In this document: positions 41,440 to 51,666 of the stretch, one piece after another | Layout: each line of letters begins with the position of its first letter | How positions within the stretch are numbered: the first letter of the stretch is position 1 | Assembly: GCA_035764005.1 (NCBI GenBank) | Contig: DASTZZ010000025.1 | Coordinates: 62,001-126,000 of the forward strand | Source: Terriglobales bacterium | GTDB taxonomy: Bacteria; Acidobacteriota; Terriglobia; Terriglobales; Acidobacteriaceae | Reading direction: 5' to 3' | Length of the DNA stretch: 64,000 nt | Position numbers and translations under genes: made by a program | The notes under the pieces: generated by a model | The model's database searches: none | What the model saw: only the letters and a program-made list of their open reading frames with translations | What the model was told of the DNA's origin: nothing

Positions 41440-42180
41440 TTATTTACTGAGTTGAACGGGTTTCGTGAGTTTGAAGCTGAGAGCATACTCAGCTGGGATT
41501 TCAATTTCTTTATTCCCGGTAAAAGCAGTACCCGCAGTGCCCGCTCCAGCTCCGGCGAGCGCTCCTATCGCAGCTCCTTTTCCGCCGCCGGCGAGTCCGC
41601 CGATTAGCGCTCCCAGACCGGCGCCACCGCCGATCATCGTTGCCGAACGTTTACCCTTTCCTTTTTCCGTACGAGCGACAGCAGCGGTATCGACGGGAAC
41701 GTTTTGTCCGTTAATTTCGACGGAGGTCAGCCTCAGTCCGAGCATCGCTCCGCCTTTGAAGCGTCCAAGGGGATGAGCTGTCGTCACGGTGCCGGTTGCC
41801 TTTGCACCGTCGGGAATGGCGACTGAGCCGCCAACATCTACCGGACGAGCGACCGTGGCAGTGAACGTCTCGCCAGCCTGGCTCGTTTTCGAACTGAGCG
41901 CCTGACCGGTGCGAACTGTGATCACCGTGCCCGCAGGTATGGTAACGGGAGCGGGTTGTGTTGCCGCGCGCGTCTTCAGCGTCGGAGAAGGTGCTGCCGC
42001 GTTCTTACTAGTGTCCGAAGCGCTGGAAGTCTCGCCTCCGGCACCGGGCGTCGAAGTCGCGGACGGCTGGCTCGCAGGAGCAGGCTCGTTGTTGGCATTG
42101 TTTTTGTTTCCACAGGCGCTGGCGAACATCATCAACGCCGCGATCAGAGGCAGGGTGAGCTTCTTCATGTGGGGGATCAC
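41440..42180 (-). CDS. Lipoprotein with glycine-zipper tail
   Basis: 246 aa. A signal peptide ends in a lipobox FASAC, so the protein is probably lipidated at the cysteine. An N/A/P/S-rich linker follows, then a beta-rich domain (TIPAGTVITVRTGQALSSKTSQAGETFTATVARPVDVGG) with repeated 'G.A...G' strands. A glycine zipper (GGGAGLGALIGGLAGGGKGAAIGALAGAGAGTAG) comes near the end and could insert in a membrane. The GTG start at 42180 has GGAG 6 bases upstream; the internal ATG at 42168 is the alternative. Function unknown; the beta domain resembles outer-membrane-associated proteins of Acidobacteria. Confidence 0.82.
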   Translation of the reverse strand: MIPHMKKLTLPLIAALMMFASACGNKNNANNEPAPASQPSATSTPGAGGETSSASDTSKNAAAPSPTLKTRAATQPAPVTIPAGTVITVRTGQALSSKTSQAGETFTATVARPVDVGGSVAIPDGAKATGTVTTAHPLGRFKGGAMLGLRLTSVEINGQNVPVDTAAVARTEKGKGKRSATMIGGGAGLGALIGGLAGGGKGAAIGALAGAGAGTAGTAFTGNKEIEIPAEYALSFKLTKPVQLSK

Positions 42181-42210
42181 TGGCTTCTCCTCGAGGGGAA
42201 CGAGAAATGA

Positions 42211-42254
42211 TCACGCACGAAAAAATGCGTGACGAAAGCTTCGCGAACGAAGCT
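42211..42254 (-). terminator. Two adjacent hairpins behind yebC
   Basis: On the minus strand AGCTTCG-TTCG-CGAAGCT (42254-42237) is followed closely by TCACGCA...TGCGTGA (42232-42211), whose loop contains TTTTTT. The first is a 7-bp stem with a UUCG-type tetraloop. The pair lies between yebC and the lipoprotein gene, where a terminator is expected. Confidence 0.55.
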
Positions 42255-42295
42255 ATCACAGATTCAGCGACGCAGGGCGCGGAGCGTCAGCGAAG

Positions 42296-43042
42296 TTAAC
42301 CGGCGACTTCTTCTAGCTGCTTGGTATCGACATCGAAATTCGAATACACGTGTTGCACGTCGTCGTGATCTTCGAGAGCTTCGAGCAGGCGGATCATCGT
42401 GTTGGCAGCCTGGCCTTCGAGCTTGATGTAGTTCTGCGGAATCATCGAGACCTCGGCCACAGTCGTCTCCAGCCCCGCTCCTTTGACCGCGTTCAGGACA
42501 CTCTCAAAGGCCGATGGATCGGTAACAATCTCCCAATCGTTGCCATCATCGCGCAGGTCGTCGCCGCCGTTTTCAAGTACAAGCGACATCAGATCGTCTT
42601 CCTTCGCTGCCGATTTGGGAACGACAATGTATCCCTTCTTGTGGAACATCCACGCAACGGAACCTGATTCGCCCAAGTTCCCACCATTCTTGGTAAAGGC
42701 GTGACGAATTTCGCTCACCGTGCGATTGCGGTTATCGGTCGTGACATCGACAAGCAGTGCCACGCCACCCGGCCCGTAGCCCTCGAACAGGATCTCTTCG
42801 TAAGTTGCGCCGGGTAGTTCGCCCGTGCCGCGCTGGACTGCGCGCTTGATATTGTCGGCCGGCATGTTCTCGGCTTTGGCAGCAGCAATAGCGGTGCGCA
42901 GACGGGGATTTCCCTCGGGATCGCCGCCGCTCTTGGCAGCCATCGTGATTTCCTTTATTAGCCGAGTAAAAATCTTGCCGCGCTTAGCGTCCAGCGCGCC
43001 CTTCTTGTGCTTAATTGTGGCCCATTTTGAGTGGCCAGACAT
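42296..43042 (-). CDS. yebC: YebC/PmpR-family (TACO1-like) protein
   Basis: 248 aa, starting MSGHSKWATIKHKKGALDAKRGKIFTRLIKE, the family's highly conserved N-terminus. GGDPEGNPRLRTAIAAAKAENMPADNIKRAVQ and the acidic C-terminal EDHDDVQHVYSNFDV follow. Family members bind DNA as regulators or bind the ribosome to ease translation of polyproline stretches. The second role is of interest because a Pro-rich leader peptide controls proB in this window, but no link is shown. Confidence 0.95.
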   Translation of the reverse strand: MSGHSKWATIKHKKGALDAKRGKIFTRLIKEITMAAKSGGDPEGNPRLRTAIAAAKAENMPADNIKRAVQRGTGELPGATYEEILFEGYGPGGVALLVDVTTDNRNRTVSEIRHAFTKNGGNLGESGSVAWMFHKKGYIVVPKSAAKEDDLMSLVLENGGDDLRDDGNDWEIVTDPSAFESVLNAVKGAGLETTVAEVSMIPQNYIKLEGQAANTMIRLLEALEDHDDVQHVYSNFDVDTKQLEEVAG

Positions 43043-43180
43043 GTGACAACCTCAAACCTTGGATTAATGCAGAGCAGCTCTCCAAATGCCCGCATCCGCA
43101 TGAGAACAAACGAGAAGTATAGCACGCGGGCTCGCTGATTTTGGCGCGTGATCGTGCCTACGGATGGCGCGACGCGACCG

Positions 43181-43666
43181 TTAGCGGCTGATGATTTGCT
43201 TTGGCCGCCTGTGCGCGTAAATAACCGCGAGCAGCGGAGGGGCCAGCAGAACTCCCCAAAAAGGAATGACGAATCCCAGCACGATGGGCGCAAGTATCGA
43301 TGCCCAGATGGGGACCCGATTGCTGCGCTTCATCAGATAAGGCTGAAGCACCAGGCCATCGATGACGGCAATGATTGCGTACAGAATGAACACGTACAGC
43401 AAATGCATCAACGCGTCTGACTTGGCGGCAAACAGCGTTGTCAGCGCCGGCCCAATAACCGCGATCAGCGGTCCGAAATTGGGAATGAACTGACAGGCCC
43501 CGCCAATCACCGCCCAGACTGGGGCCAGCGGCACGCGCAGAATCAGCAAACCGATCAACCACATCGCTGCTACCGCAGCCGCATCTTGCAGTGTGGCGAT
43601 GAACCAGTTCTTCAGGGCGGAAGCCGTGGTCTGGACATGTGAGCGAAAATCCATCTTCTTGTTCAT
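43181..43666 (-). CDS. AI-2E-family transporter, N-terminal half missing
   Basis: The product covers only the C-terminal half of the family: LKNWFIATLQDAAAVAAMWLIGLLILRVPLAPVWAVIGGACQFIPNFGPLIAVIGPALTTLF, a further helix pair, and GFVIPFWGVLLAPPLLAVI. The family is normally about 350 aa with eight helices; here 161-168 aa and about four helices remain. Upstream there is only a 137-base gap before the divergent GH31 gene, with no sign of the missing part. The start is ATG 43666 or TTG 43687. Probably a decayed gene. Confidence 0.7.
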   Translation of the reverse strand: MNKKMDFRSHVQTTASALKNWFIATLQDAAAVAAMWLIGLLILRVPLAPVWAVIGGACQFIPNFGPLIAVIGPALTTLFAAKSDALMHLLYVFILYAIIAVIDGLVLQPYLMKRSNRVPIWASILAPIVLGFVIPFWGVLLAPPLLAVIYAHRRPKQIISR

Positions 43667-43824
43667 ATTAGATGCCGAACTCTGCAAAGCACTTCATTTT
43701 CCATGGACCATGCGCAATGATTCGCTGCTCGGTCGCGTTTTTTATTACTTTTGCTTGAACAATTCTTGTTCGAGCCTGAGAATGTAGCGCGTCTGTTCTA
43801 CTAAAACGATTGAGCGCACCCCAC

Positions 43825-46173
43825 ATGAGACTCGCTCGCATTCTCCTCTTGCTCCCTGCGTTCCTCATTTCCAGTATTTTGCCGCTAAACGCGCAATGGA
43901 AGCCGCGGAATCCTGTCACCGCCGTGCAGCAACAGGCAGACGGTGTAGTGCTGACCATGGGCACAGGCACATTGCGCATTCAGGTCTGCTCCGATTCGAT
44001 CGTGCATGTGCTCTATTCGCCCACCAAAGACTTCCCCTCGCGACCGGAGTACGTGGTTGTAAAGCAGTCCTGGCCGGCGGTTGATTGGAAGCGTGAAGAC
44101 AACGGCGATAAAGTCCAACTCTCCACTGCGCGCCTGCGCATCGCGGTCGACCGTACCGACGGATCGATCGCCTATAGCTCCGCCGATGGCAAGCCACTCA
44201 TGAACGAGGCGAATCGGATGATGAGGCCCGTTCAGGTGAATGGAGAGAACACCTACCATGCCGAATCATTGGTGAGCATGTATGGCTCTCAAGAGGGCCT
44301 CTATGGATTGGGGCAGCACCAGGCCGGTGTCTGGAATTACCGCGGTGAGTCGGTCGATATTTCACAAGAGAACACGAACATTGCCGTTCCCTTTATGGTT
44401 TCATCGCGCGGCTATGGACTGTTTTGGAACAACGACTCGCGCAGCCGCTTCAACGATCGCTTTCTTCATTATCTGTACATCAGCTCCGAAGTTGCCGATG
44501 TAATCGACTACTACTTCTTCTATGGGCCGGAACTCGATAAACTCATCGCCGATTACCGCGAGCTGACCGGACGAGCCCCAATGTTCGGTAAATGGGCGTA
44601 TGGGTTCTGGCAGTGCAAGAACCGCTATAAAACGCAAGACGAGCTGCTTGGGGTCGCAGCGAAATATCGCGAGCTGAAGATTCCCGTCGACAACATCGTG
44701 CAGGACTGGTTCTGGTGGGTGCGTAAAGGCGAGTTTGTCTTCAACAGAAACTATCCCGACCCGAAGGCAATGATCGACGAACTTCATCGCGAGAACTTCC
44801 ACCTGATGATCTCCGTTTGGCCTTTCTTCGAGCCCGGCTCGTCCGAATACGACTACATGAATAAACAGGGCTGGTTCATCGACAAGTTTAAATTCGCTAA
44901 GCCGCCGTTCCACGCGGATGGCATGGCCGTTTACGATGCGTCCAATCACGAAGCGCGCAAATATTACTGGAGCTTGCTCGACAAGGGTCTCTTCAAACTC
45001 GGGGTAGACGCCTGGTGGATGGATACCACCGAGCCTGAAACCGAAGGTCAGGAAGAGAATATTCAGCTCGGACACAAGCTCGCCATCGGCAGCGGCGATC
45101 GCTACGTAAATCTCTTCCCGCTCATGACCACATCCGCCGTTTACCAGGGGCAGAGGCAAGCTTCATCAGATAAGCGCGTCTTCATTCTTTCGCGTTCCGC
45201 GTTCGCGGGCTCACAGCGCAATGCGGTCACGGCATGGTCGGGGGATGTGAACTCCACGTTTCTCAGCTTTAAACGCCAGATTCCCGCGGGACTGAACTTC
45301 GCTCTTTCTGGAATTCCTTATTGGACTACCGATATCGGCGGCTTCGTAGACGGCAATCCCGACGATCCTCAATATCGCGAGCTCTTCATCCGGTGGTTCC
45401 AATATGGGACTTTCTGCCCAATTTTCCGTGTTCATGGCACTCGAACGACGAATCAGAATGAGCTTTGGTCCTATGGTCCCGAAGCGCAGCAGATTCTCAC
45501 CAGCTTTGACAATCTTCGTTATCGATTAATGCCGTACATCTACTCGCTCGCCTGGCAGGTGACTCACAACAGTTACACGATTATGCGTCCGCTGGTGATG
45601 GACTTTCCTTCAGACCAGCGCGCCATCAACGTCGGCGATCAGTTCATGTTTGGACCGGCGATCATGGTGAATCCCGTAACGGAACCAGGAGCGACCATGC
45701 GTCATCTGTACTTGCCGAAAGCGAAGTGGTACGACTTCTGGACGGGAGCCACGCAGGACGGCGGAGTGGCGATCGACAGCCCAGCACCTCTCGACAAGCT
45801 TCCGCTCTATGTGCGCGCCGGATCGATTCTGCCGATGGGCCCCGAAGTGCAATACGCTTCCGAAAAGCCCGCCGATCCAATCGAGATCAGAATCTATCCC
45901 GGAGCGAATGCTGATTTCGCAATCTACGAAGACGAAAACGACAACTACGATTACGAGAAAGGGGAGTATGCGGTCATTCCGCTGCACTGGAATGATTCGA
46001 CAGGTACGCTGACGATCGGCGATCGCACGGGAAGCTTTCCTGGAATGATGTCGGCCCGATCGTTTCAAATCGTTCTGGTCCGAGAGGGACACGGCACAGG
46101 TGAGGCGTCGATCTCAGCGCCAGACAAAACAGTCCAATACTCAGGCAAGCAGGTGGCTGTTCCAGTTCGGTGA
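43825..46173 (+). CDS. Secreted GH31 alpha-glycosidase (alpha-xylosidase-like)
   Basis: Signal peptide (MRLARILLLLPAFLISSILPL...), then the GH31 N-terminal beta domain. The catalytic barrel has GFWQCKNRYKTQDELLGVAAKYRELKIPVDNIVQDWFWW, DAWWMDTTEPE (nucleophile Asp) and RSAFAGSQRNAVTAWSGDV (acid/base region). Beta domains end the protein. Length about 782 aa from ATG 43825; the TTG at 43810 adds 5 residues. The motif set fits YicI-type alpha-xylosidases, which release xylose from xyloglucan fragments, but alpha-glucosidase activity is possible. It pairs in theme with the GH3 enzyme at 22961. Confidence 0.92.
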   Translation: MRLARILLLLPAFLISSILPLNAQWKPRNPVTAVQQQADGVVLTMGTGTLRIQVCSDSIVHVLYSPTKDFPSRPEYVVVKQSWPAVDWKREDNGDKVQLSTARLRIAVDRTDGSIAYSSADGKPLMNEANRMMRPVQVNGENTYHAESLVSMYGSQEGLYGLGQHQAGVWNYRGESVDISQENTNIAVPFMVSSRGYGLFWNNDSRSRFNDRFLHYLYISSEVADVIDYYFFYGPELDKLIADYRELTGRAPMFGKWAYGFWQCKNRYKTQDELLGVAAKYRELKIPVDNIVQDWFWWVRKGEFVFNRNYPDPKAMIDELHRENFHLMISVWPFFEPGSSEYDYMNKQGWFIDKFKFAKPPFHADGMAVYDASNHEARKYYWSLLDKGLFKLGVDAWWMDTTEPETEGQEENIQLGHKLAIGSGDRYVNLFPLMTTSAVYQGQRQASSDKRVFILSRSAFAGSQRNAVTAWSGDVNSTFLSFKRQIPAGLNFALSGIPYWTTDIGGFVDGNPDDPQYRELFIRWFQYGTFCPIFRVHGTRTTNQNELWSYGPEAQQILTSFDNLRYRLMPYIYSLAWQVTHNSYTIMRPLVMDFPSDQRAINVGDQFMFGPAIMVNPVTEPGATMRHLYLPKAKWYDFWTGATQDGGVAIDSPAPLDKLPLYVRAGSILPMGPEVQYASEKPADPIEIRIYPGANADFAIYEDENDNYDYEKGEYAVIPLHWNDSTGTLTIGDRTGSFPGMMSARSFQIVLVREGHGTGEASISAPDKTVQYSGKQVAVPVR

Positions 46174-46240
46174 TCGACGTACGATGATCCGCGCAATTGG
46201 AGAATTACACCGCTTTCCAGCTTGCACCGCCTTTTTAGAT

Positions 46241-46410
46241 ACTGTCATGCCTCGCGCAGCCGCGAATCAGATAAGGCTTGGACAATTTGATGTTTGCTGC
46301 GCGGGGCACCCGCTTTTCTGTCGGCTGCGCGGAACAGCAGGTCCCCCGCGCCGCAAGATCGCTTTGATGTAGCAGCAATGCACTTGCCTACGGCGCGAGC
46401 GAAGACAGTT
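46241..46410. repeat. Nested palindromic element, copy 2
   Basis: Same order as 25688-25856: ACTGTCATGCCTCGCGCAGC at the left end, then TTTGCTGCGCGGGG, AACAGCAGGTCCCCCGCGCC, and CGGCGCGAGCGAAGACAGT at the right end. Arms are less perfect than in copy 1. The flanks extend the pairing: CTTTTTAG precedes it and CTAAAAAG follows. It fills most of the 260-base gap between the convergent GH31 and carB genes. Confidence 0.82.
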
Positions 46411-46433
46411 CCTAAAAAGATGCGTAGAGATGA

Positions 46434-49400
46434 TTACTTCGCAATGGCGACGCGTTCCGCGTGCAGGTGCTGCAGCACTCTCACTGATATCTGTCCACCT
46501 TGCCGCGAGGCAATTCCATCCGCAGCAGCGCGAGCCGCAGCCATCGTGGTGAGAGCAGGAATGCGCTGTGTTACGGCAGCGCGGCGAATTGCCTGCTCGT
46601 CGAACCAGGGATCCTGCCCCTGCGGCGTATTGATGATGAGTTGAATGCGCTCGCCCTTAATCAAGTCGACGACGTTCGGGCGCCCTTCCTTGACCTTGTA
46701 GACGCGCTCGACCGGCAGACCTGCACGCTCCAAGATGTTCGCCGTGCCGTGAGTCGCCACGATGTTGAAGCCAAGTTCGACAAACCGCTTTCCCAATTCG
46801 GCAAGGCCGTCCTTGTCCCGATCGGCGATGCTGATGAACACCGTTCCGCTCGTCGGCAGACTCTGGCCTGCTGAAAGCTGCGCCTTTGCAAACGCCTCTC
46901 CGAAGGTGTCGCCCACCCCCATCACCTCGCCCGTCGATTTCATTTCGGGACCGAGCACCGTGTCCACTCCGGGAAACTTGTTCCACGGGAATACTGGACT
47001 CTTCACGAAATAGCAATCGCCGGTTTCCAGATCGGTGCGTCGCTCCACATTTTCAGGCAAGAACTCGCGAAGCTTACGTCCGGTCATCAGGCGAGCAGCA
47101 ATCTTTGCTAGCGGAACGCCGGTAGCTTTCGACACATATGGAACGGTTCGCGAGGCGCGTGGGTTCACTTCAAGGACGTAAACCTTATCGCGCTGAATCG
47201 CGAATTGAATGTTCATGAGCCCGATAACTTTGAGAGCGCGAGCAAGCTTGAACGTGTACTCCCGCATGGTATCGAGCAGGTGCGGTGCAATCTCCACCGC
47301 GGGCAGCACGCATGAGGAATCACCTGAATGAATTCCGGCTTCTTCGATGTGCTGCATGATTCCTGCGACTACGACGTCCTCGCCGTCGGACAGCGCATCG
47401 ACATCAACTTCAACTGCAGCTTCGAGGAAGTGATCAATCAATACCGGTCGTTCCTGGGAGTATTCGACCGCTTCTTTCATGTAGCGAATCACGGAAGCAT
47501 CGTCGTAGGCGATGACCATTGCGCGCCCGCCAAGCACATATGACGGACGTACCAGAACGGGATAGCCGACCGCGTTTGCGCCTTTCACTGCCTCATCGAC
47601 ACTCGTGGCCATGGCCCCCGGCGGCTGCGGGATTCCTAGTTCCTCGATCAGTTTGCCGAAGCGCTTGCGGTCTTCTGCCAGGTCAATCGACTCCGGAGAG
47701 GTTCCGATGATTGGCACTCCAGCAGCCTTGAGCGGCAGAGATAGATTCAGCGGAGTCTGTCCGCCAAACTGTACGATCATGGCGACGGGTGCGCCACTCG
47801 AAGCTTCGTGCTCGTACACGGCAAGCACGTCTTCCAGAGTCAGTGGCTCGAAGTAGAGCCGATCGCTGGTGTCGTAGTCAGTCGACACCGTTTCGGGATT
47901 ACAGTTGATCATGATGGTCTCGTAACCATCTTCGCGCAACGCGAACGAGGCGTGGCAGCAGCAGTAATCGAATTCAATTCCCTGCCCGATGCGATTTGGC
48001 CCGCTGCCCAGAATGATGACTTTTTTCTTGCCGGTCGGAGGCGCTTCGTCCTCCTCTTCGTACGCTGAGTACAGATATGGGGTGTAGCTCTCGAACTCTG
48101 CCGCGCAGGTGTCCACCAGCTTGAATACCGGCTTTAACCCATTCTTCGCGCGGAGGTGGCGAACTTTCTCGGCCGCTCCTTTGCTGTCGCCAATCTTCCA
48201 AGAATCCGCCAGCCGCGCATCGGAGATGCCCATGCGCTTGGCTTCGCGCACAAGCTGCGGCGGGACAGAATCGATCGGATGCTTCTCGATCTCCTTCTGC
48301 ATGTCAGAGATTTCTTTCATCTGCTGCAGGAACCACGGATCGATGGCGGTAATGCGCGCGAGTTCTTTGACTGTGTGTCCCTCGCGCAACGCATACCGCA
48401 GATACATCAGGCGCTCAGGATGAGGGGTGACCAGGCGCTGCATGAGCCGTCGCGGCTCGATGTCTTCTGCTGTGGCTCGCTTTCCGGTGTCGAGAGAGCG
48501 AACGCCTTTCATCAGCGCTTCTTTGAACGTGCGGCCGATCGCCATGGCCTCGCCGACCGATTTCATCTGTGGACCGAGGCCTTCTTCCGCTCCAGGAAAT
48601 TTCTCGAACTGCCATTTGGGAATTTTGACGACTACATAATCAATGGTTGGCTCAAAGCATGCTGGGGTCTTGCGCGTGATGTCGTTGGGAATTTCGTCGA
48701 GTGTATAGCCGACTGCGAGGCGCGCGGCAATCTTCGCAATCGGGAATCCCGTTGCTTTCGACGCAAGGGCCGAAGAACGCGAGACGCGCGGATTCATCTC
48801 GATGACGACCATGCGTCCGTTCGTCGGATGTACTCCAAACTGAATATTCGATCCGCCGGTCTCGACGCCGATCTCGCGAATGACGCGAATCGCCGCGTCG
48901 CGCATACATTGGTATTCGCGATCCGTGAGCGTCTGGGCAGGCGCGACGGTGATCGAGTCGCCCGTGTGGACACCCATGGGATCGAAGTTCTCAATCGAGC
49001 AGACAATGATGACGTTGTCTCTCAAGTCACGCATCACCTCAAGCTCGTACTCTTTCCATCCGAGAACAGATTCCTCGATAAGAACCTCGTGAACCGGAGA
49101 GAGATCGAGTCCACGGGCAAGAATCTCCATCAACTCTTCGCGGTTGTAGGCGATGCCGCCGCCAGATCCGCCGAGCGTGAACGAAGGCCGAATGATCACC
49201 GGAAAACCAATTTTGCCGGCAAATTCGATGCCATCGCGCAGATTGTTGACGAGTGCCGATTTGGGAACATCGAGGCCGATGCGCGTCATCGCATCCTTAA
49301 ACAGCAGCCGATCCTCGGCCATCTTGATCGCACGCAACTGCGCTCCGATCAGCTCGACGCCATACTTGTCGAGCACTCCCGAATCGGCGAGCTCGACAGC

Positions 49401-49712
49401 AAGGTTCAGAGCCGTTTGTCCGCCCACCGTCGGCAGCAGAGCAAACTTGCCACCGATCTTCATCTCCGATTCAAGGCGAATGATTTCTTCGAGGTACTCG
49501 CGAGTGAGCGGCTCGATGTAAGTACGGTCGGCCAGTTCCGGATCGGTCATGATCGTCGCCGGATTCGAGTTCGCCAGCACGACTTCGTAACCTTCGGCCT
49601 TGAGAGCTTTGCAAGCCTGTGTGCCGGAGTAATCAAACTCAGCCGATTGACCGATCACAATTGGACCGGAGCCGATGACCAGAATCTTTGATATATCGTT
49701 GCGGCGAGGCAT
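46434..49712 (-). CDS. carB: Carbamoyl-phosphate synthase large subunit CarB
   Basis: 1,092 aa, full length. Two homologous ATP-grasp halves are visible: the first begins [24 protein letters not shown], the second [22 protein letters not shown]. Each has its ADRKRF/DRLLF-K and [18 protein letters not shown] / [18 protein letters not shown] motifs. The oligomerisation segment lies between them and the MGS-like allosteric domain is at the C-terminus ([19 protein letters not shown]). It makes carbamoyl phosphate from ammonia supplied by CarA for pyrimidines and arginine. It sits 6 bases behind carA. Confidence 0.98.
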   Translation of the reverse strand: MPRRNDISKILVIGSGPIVIGQSAEFDYSGTQACKALKAEGYEVVLANSNPATIMTDPELADRTYIEPLTREYLEEIIRLESEMKIGGKFALLPTVGGQTALNLAVELADSGVLDKYGVELIGAQLRAIKMAEDRLLFKDAMTRIGLDVPKSALVNNLRDGIEFAGKIGFPVIIRPSFTLGGSGGGIAYNREELMEILARGLDLSPVHEVLIEESVLGWKEYELEVMRDLRDNVIIVCSIENFDPMGVHTGDSITVAPAQTLTDREYQCMRDAAIRVIREIGVETGGSNIQFGVHPTNGRMVVIEMNPRVSRSSALASKATGFPIAKIAARLAVGYTLDEIPNDITRKTPACFEPTIDYVVVKIPKWQFEKFPGAEEGLGPQMKSVGEAMAIGRTFKEALMKGVRSLDTGKRATAEDIEPRRLMQRLVTPHPERLMYLRYALREGHTVKELARITAIDPWFLQQMKEISDMQKEIEKHPIDSVPPQLVREAKRMGISDARLADSWKIGDSKGAAEKVRHLRAKNGLKPVFKLVDTCAAEFESYTPYLYSAYEEEDEAPPTGKKKVIILGSGPNRIGQGIEFDYCCCHASFALREDGYETIMINCNPETVSTDYDTSDRLYFEPLTLEDVLAVYEHEASSGAPVAMIVQFGGQTPLNLSLPLKAAGVPIIGTSPESIDLAEDRKRFGKLIEELGIPQPPGAMATSVDEAVKGANAVGYPVLVRPSYVLGGRAMVIAYDDASVIRYMKEAVEYSQERPVLIDHFLEAAVEVDVDALSDGEDVVVAGIMQHIEEAGIHSGDSSCVLPAVEIAPHLLDTMREYTFKLARALKVIGLMNIQFAIQRDKVYVLEVNPRASRTVPYVSKATGVPLAKIAARLMTGRKLREFLPENVERRTDLETGDCYFVKSPVFPWNKFPGVDTVLGPEMKSTGEVMGVGDTFGEAFAKAQLSAGQSLPTSGTVFISIADRDKDGLAELGKRFVELGFNIVATHGTANILERAGLPVERVYKVKEGRPNVVDLIKGERIQLIINTPQGQDPWFDEQAIRRAAVTQRIPALTTMAAARAAADGIASRQGGQISVRVLQHLHAERVAIAK

Positions 49713-49718
49713 TGGTTC

Positions 49719-50849
49719 TTAGCCCTTCCACTCCTGCATCATCTTCACGAAATCGCCAAACAGGTAATGCGAGTCATGCGGGCCCGGCGAGGCTTCCGGA
49801 TGGTATTGGACCGTGAACAGCGGCATCGTGCGATGGCGCAAGCCTTCGAGCGTGCCATCGTTCAGATCGAAGTGCGTCATCTGGACTTCGCTTTGCTTGA
49901 GCGAGTCTGGATCGACGGCGAAATTGTGATTGTGCGCCGTGATCTCGATCTTGCCTGTTCGCTCCTGGCGCACAGGATGATTGCCACCGTGATGTCCGAA
50001 CTTCAGTTTGTAGGTCTTGCCGCCGAGCGCCAGTCCAACTAACTGATGCCCCAGACAGATTCCGAAGATGGGAGTTTTGCCCGCCAGCTTGCGAATGTTC
50101 TCCTGGGCGTAGGTCACCGGTTCGGGGTCTCCGGGGCCATTCGAGAGAAAAACTCCATCGGGCTTGAGAGCCAGCACATCTTCTGCACTCGTTTCCGCGG
50201 GAACGACTGTGACGTTACACCCCTGATCAACCAGCATGCGCAGGATGTTCTGTTTGATCCCGTAGTCGTACGCGACAACGTGCAGCGCGCTCTCCGGATC
50301 GAGTTCTTTTATCTGCCGCGCCGGGTACGTCACGATCGGACCTTGGTTCCACGAGTAGCGCTGCTTCGTGCTCACCACGCGTGCGAGATCGGTTCCATCC
50401 ATTTTGGGAATCGAACGCGCCTTGGCTACGAGCTTTTCCGTATCCGACTCGATCAGCGAGATCACGCCGCGCATCACGCCATGCGTGCGCAGATGGCGAA
50501 CGAGCGCGCGCGAATCGATGTCGGCGATTACAGGAATGTTGAAGCGCTCGAGGTATTCATCGGCAGCCTGTTGTGAACGCCAGTTCGAGCTGATAGGCGA
50601 AAACTCGCGAACGACGAGGCCTTCAATAAACGGTCGAACAGCTTCGTTGTCTTCTGGGTTGGTACCGTAATTACCGATTTGGGGGTTGGTGAGTACTACG
50701 ATCTGACCGGCATAGGAAGGATCGGTGAAGATTTCCTGGTATCCGGTGAGAGATGTATTAAAAACGACTTCCCCGTAGCACTCTGCTTTCGCTCCGTAGC
50801 CTTTGCCTCGGAAGATGCGGCCATCTTCCAGCGCAAGGATTGCTTGCAC
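49719..50849 (-). CDS. carA: Carbamoyl-phosphate synthase small subunit CarA
   Basis: 376 aa. The N-terminal domain ([37 protein letters not shown]) precedes a class I glutamine amidotransferase with [11 protein letters not shown], the nucleophile [13 protein letters not shown] and the His/Glu pair [11 protein letters not shown]. It hydrolyses glutamine and channels ammonia to CarB. GTG 50849 has GGAG 6 bases upstream. A palindromic repeat lies just upstream in the gap to lepB. Confidence 0.97.
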   Translation of the reverse strand: MQAILALEDGRIFRGKGYGAKAECYGEVVFNTSLTGYQEIFTDPSYAGQIVVLTNPQIGNYGTNPEDNEAVRPFIEGLVVREFSPISSNWRSQQAADEYLERFNIPVIADIDSRALVRHLRTHGVMRGVISLIESDTEKLVAKARSIPKMDGTDLARVVSTKQRYSWNQGPIVTYPARQIKELDPESALHVVAYDYGIKQNILRMLVDQGCNVTVVPAETSAEDVLALKPDGVFLSNGPGDPEPVTYAQENIRKLAGKTPIFGICLGHQLVGLALGGKTYKLKFGHHGGNHPVRQERTGKIEITAHNHNFAVDPDSLKQSEVQMTHFDLNDGTLEGLRHRTMPLFTVQYHPEASPGPHDSHYLFGDFVKMMQEWKG

Positions 50850-50890
50850 CTGTTTCTCCGGGGGTGGATTTTACCGATTCTATCACGCAA

Positions 50891-51022
50891 CTTAGCTTCT
50901 GAGCTGCTAAGCTGCTGAGCTTCTAGCTGAATTTTTCTTCGTGAACGATTCTCGCTCGAGCATGATTCTCGCTGAACTGAGCCGAGACTCTGGCTCAGGA
51001 GCTGAGCAGCTTAGAAGCTAAG
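50891..51022. repeat. Palindromic repeat element, AGCTTCTAAGC family, copy 2
   Basis: Left arm CTTAGCTTCTGAGCTGCTAAGC (50891-50912) and right arm GCTGAGCAGCTTAGAAGCTAAG (51001-51022) pair over 22 positions with two mismatches. They share words with the element at 480-592. Inside is CTCGCTCGAGCATGATTCTCGCTG with further short pairs. It lies between lepB and carA, which are on the same strand, so it could attenuate or separate their transcription. Confidence 0.75.
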
Positions 51023-51028
51023 AAGCTG

Positions 51029-51595
51029 CTAGCGCAAAATGCCCAACTTATCCACAGGCCAGTAAACGAAGACGGCTTTTCCGTAGATATAGCTCTGATC
51101 CACTGCTCCAAAATCGCGGCTGTCATTTGATAGCGAGCGGTGATCGCCAAGCACGAAATACGAATTCGGTGGAACCGTCATTTCTGCCATCGAGCGATAG
51201 TCGAAGTATTCGCCGGGAACGTATGGTTCTTTGATTGGACGTTCGTTCACGTACACTTGCCCCTCAACGATGCGCACGCGGTCTCCTGATACTCCAATCA
51301 CGCGCTTGATGTAGCTCTTCGATGGATCAAACGGATAATGGAAGACAACGATATCGCCACGTTCGATCGGCTCGAGCTTATAAACGAACTTGTTGATGAA
51401 GATGCGCTCCTGGTCCTGCAGACCCGGTAGCATGCTCGTGCCTTCGACGCGCACGGGCTGATAGAGAAACACAATGAAAAAAGCGGAGAGTCCCAGCGCG
51501 ATCAGAAGATCGCGGCCCCAACTCCAAAGCAAGCGCTGGCGGCGCGACGGTTGGGCTGGAGGTTGTATCGTCGGTGGCGTGCTGGATTCAATCAC
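51029..51595 (-). CDS. lepB: Signal peptidase I LepB
   Basis: 188 aa, the short S26 form with one membrane anchor (LIALGLSAFFIVFLYQPV). The catalytic serine is S54 in GTSMLPGL and the base is K97 in SYIKRVIGVSGDRV. FVLGDHRSLSNDSRDFGAV is the C-terminal box. It removes signal peptides from proteins exported through Sec or Tat. It may start the carAB transcript, but a repeat separates them. Confidence 0.97.
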   Translation of the reverse strand: MIESSTPPTIQPPAQPSRRQRLLWSWGRDLLIALGLSAFFIVFLYQPVRVEGTSMLPGLQDQERIFINKFVYKLEPIERGDIVVFHYPFDPSKSYIKRVIGVSGDRVRIVEGQVYVNERPIKEPYVPGEYFDYRSMAEMTVPPNSYFVLGDHRSLSNDSRDFGAVDQSYIYGKAVFVYWPVDKLGILR

Positions 51596-51666
51596 AAGAG
51601 ATCAGAATCAAGCTCGGGCATTACCACGGTGCCCCACTCGGTCTACTCCTCATTATAAAGACACAG

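Noticed and set aside
48156-49691. 511-codon plus-strand ORF
   Set aside because: Antisense to carB, a full-length conserved gene.
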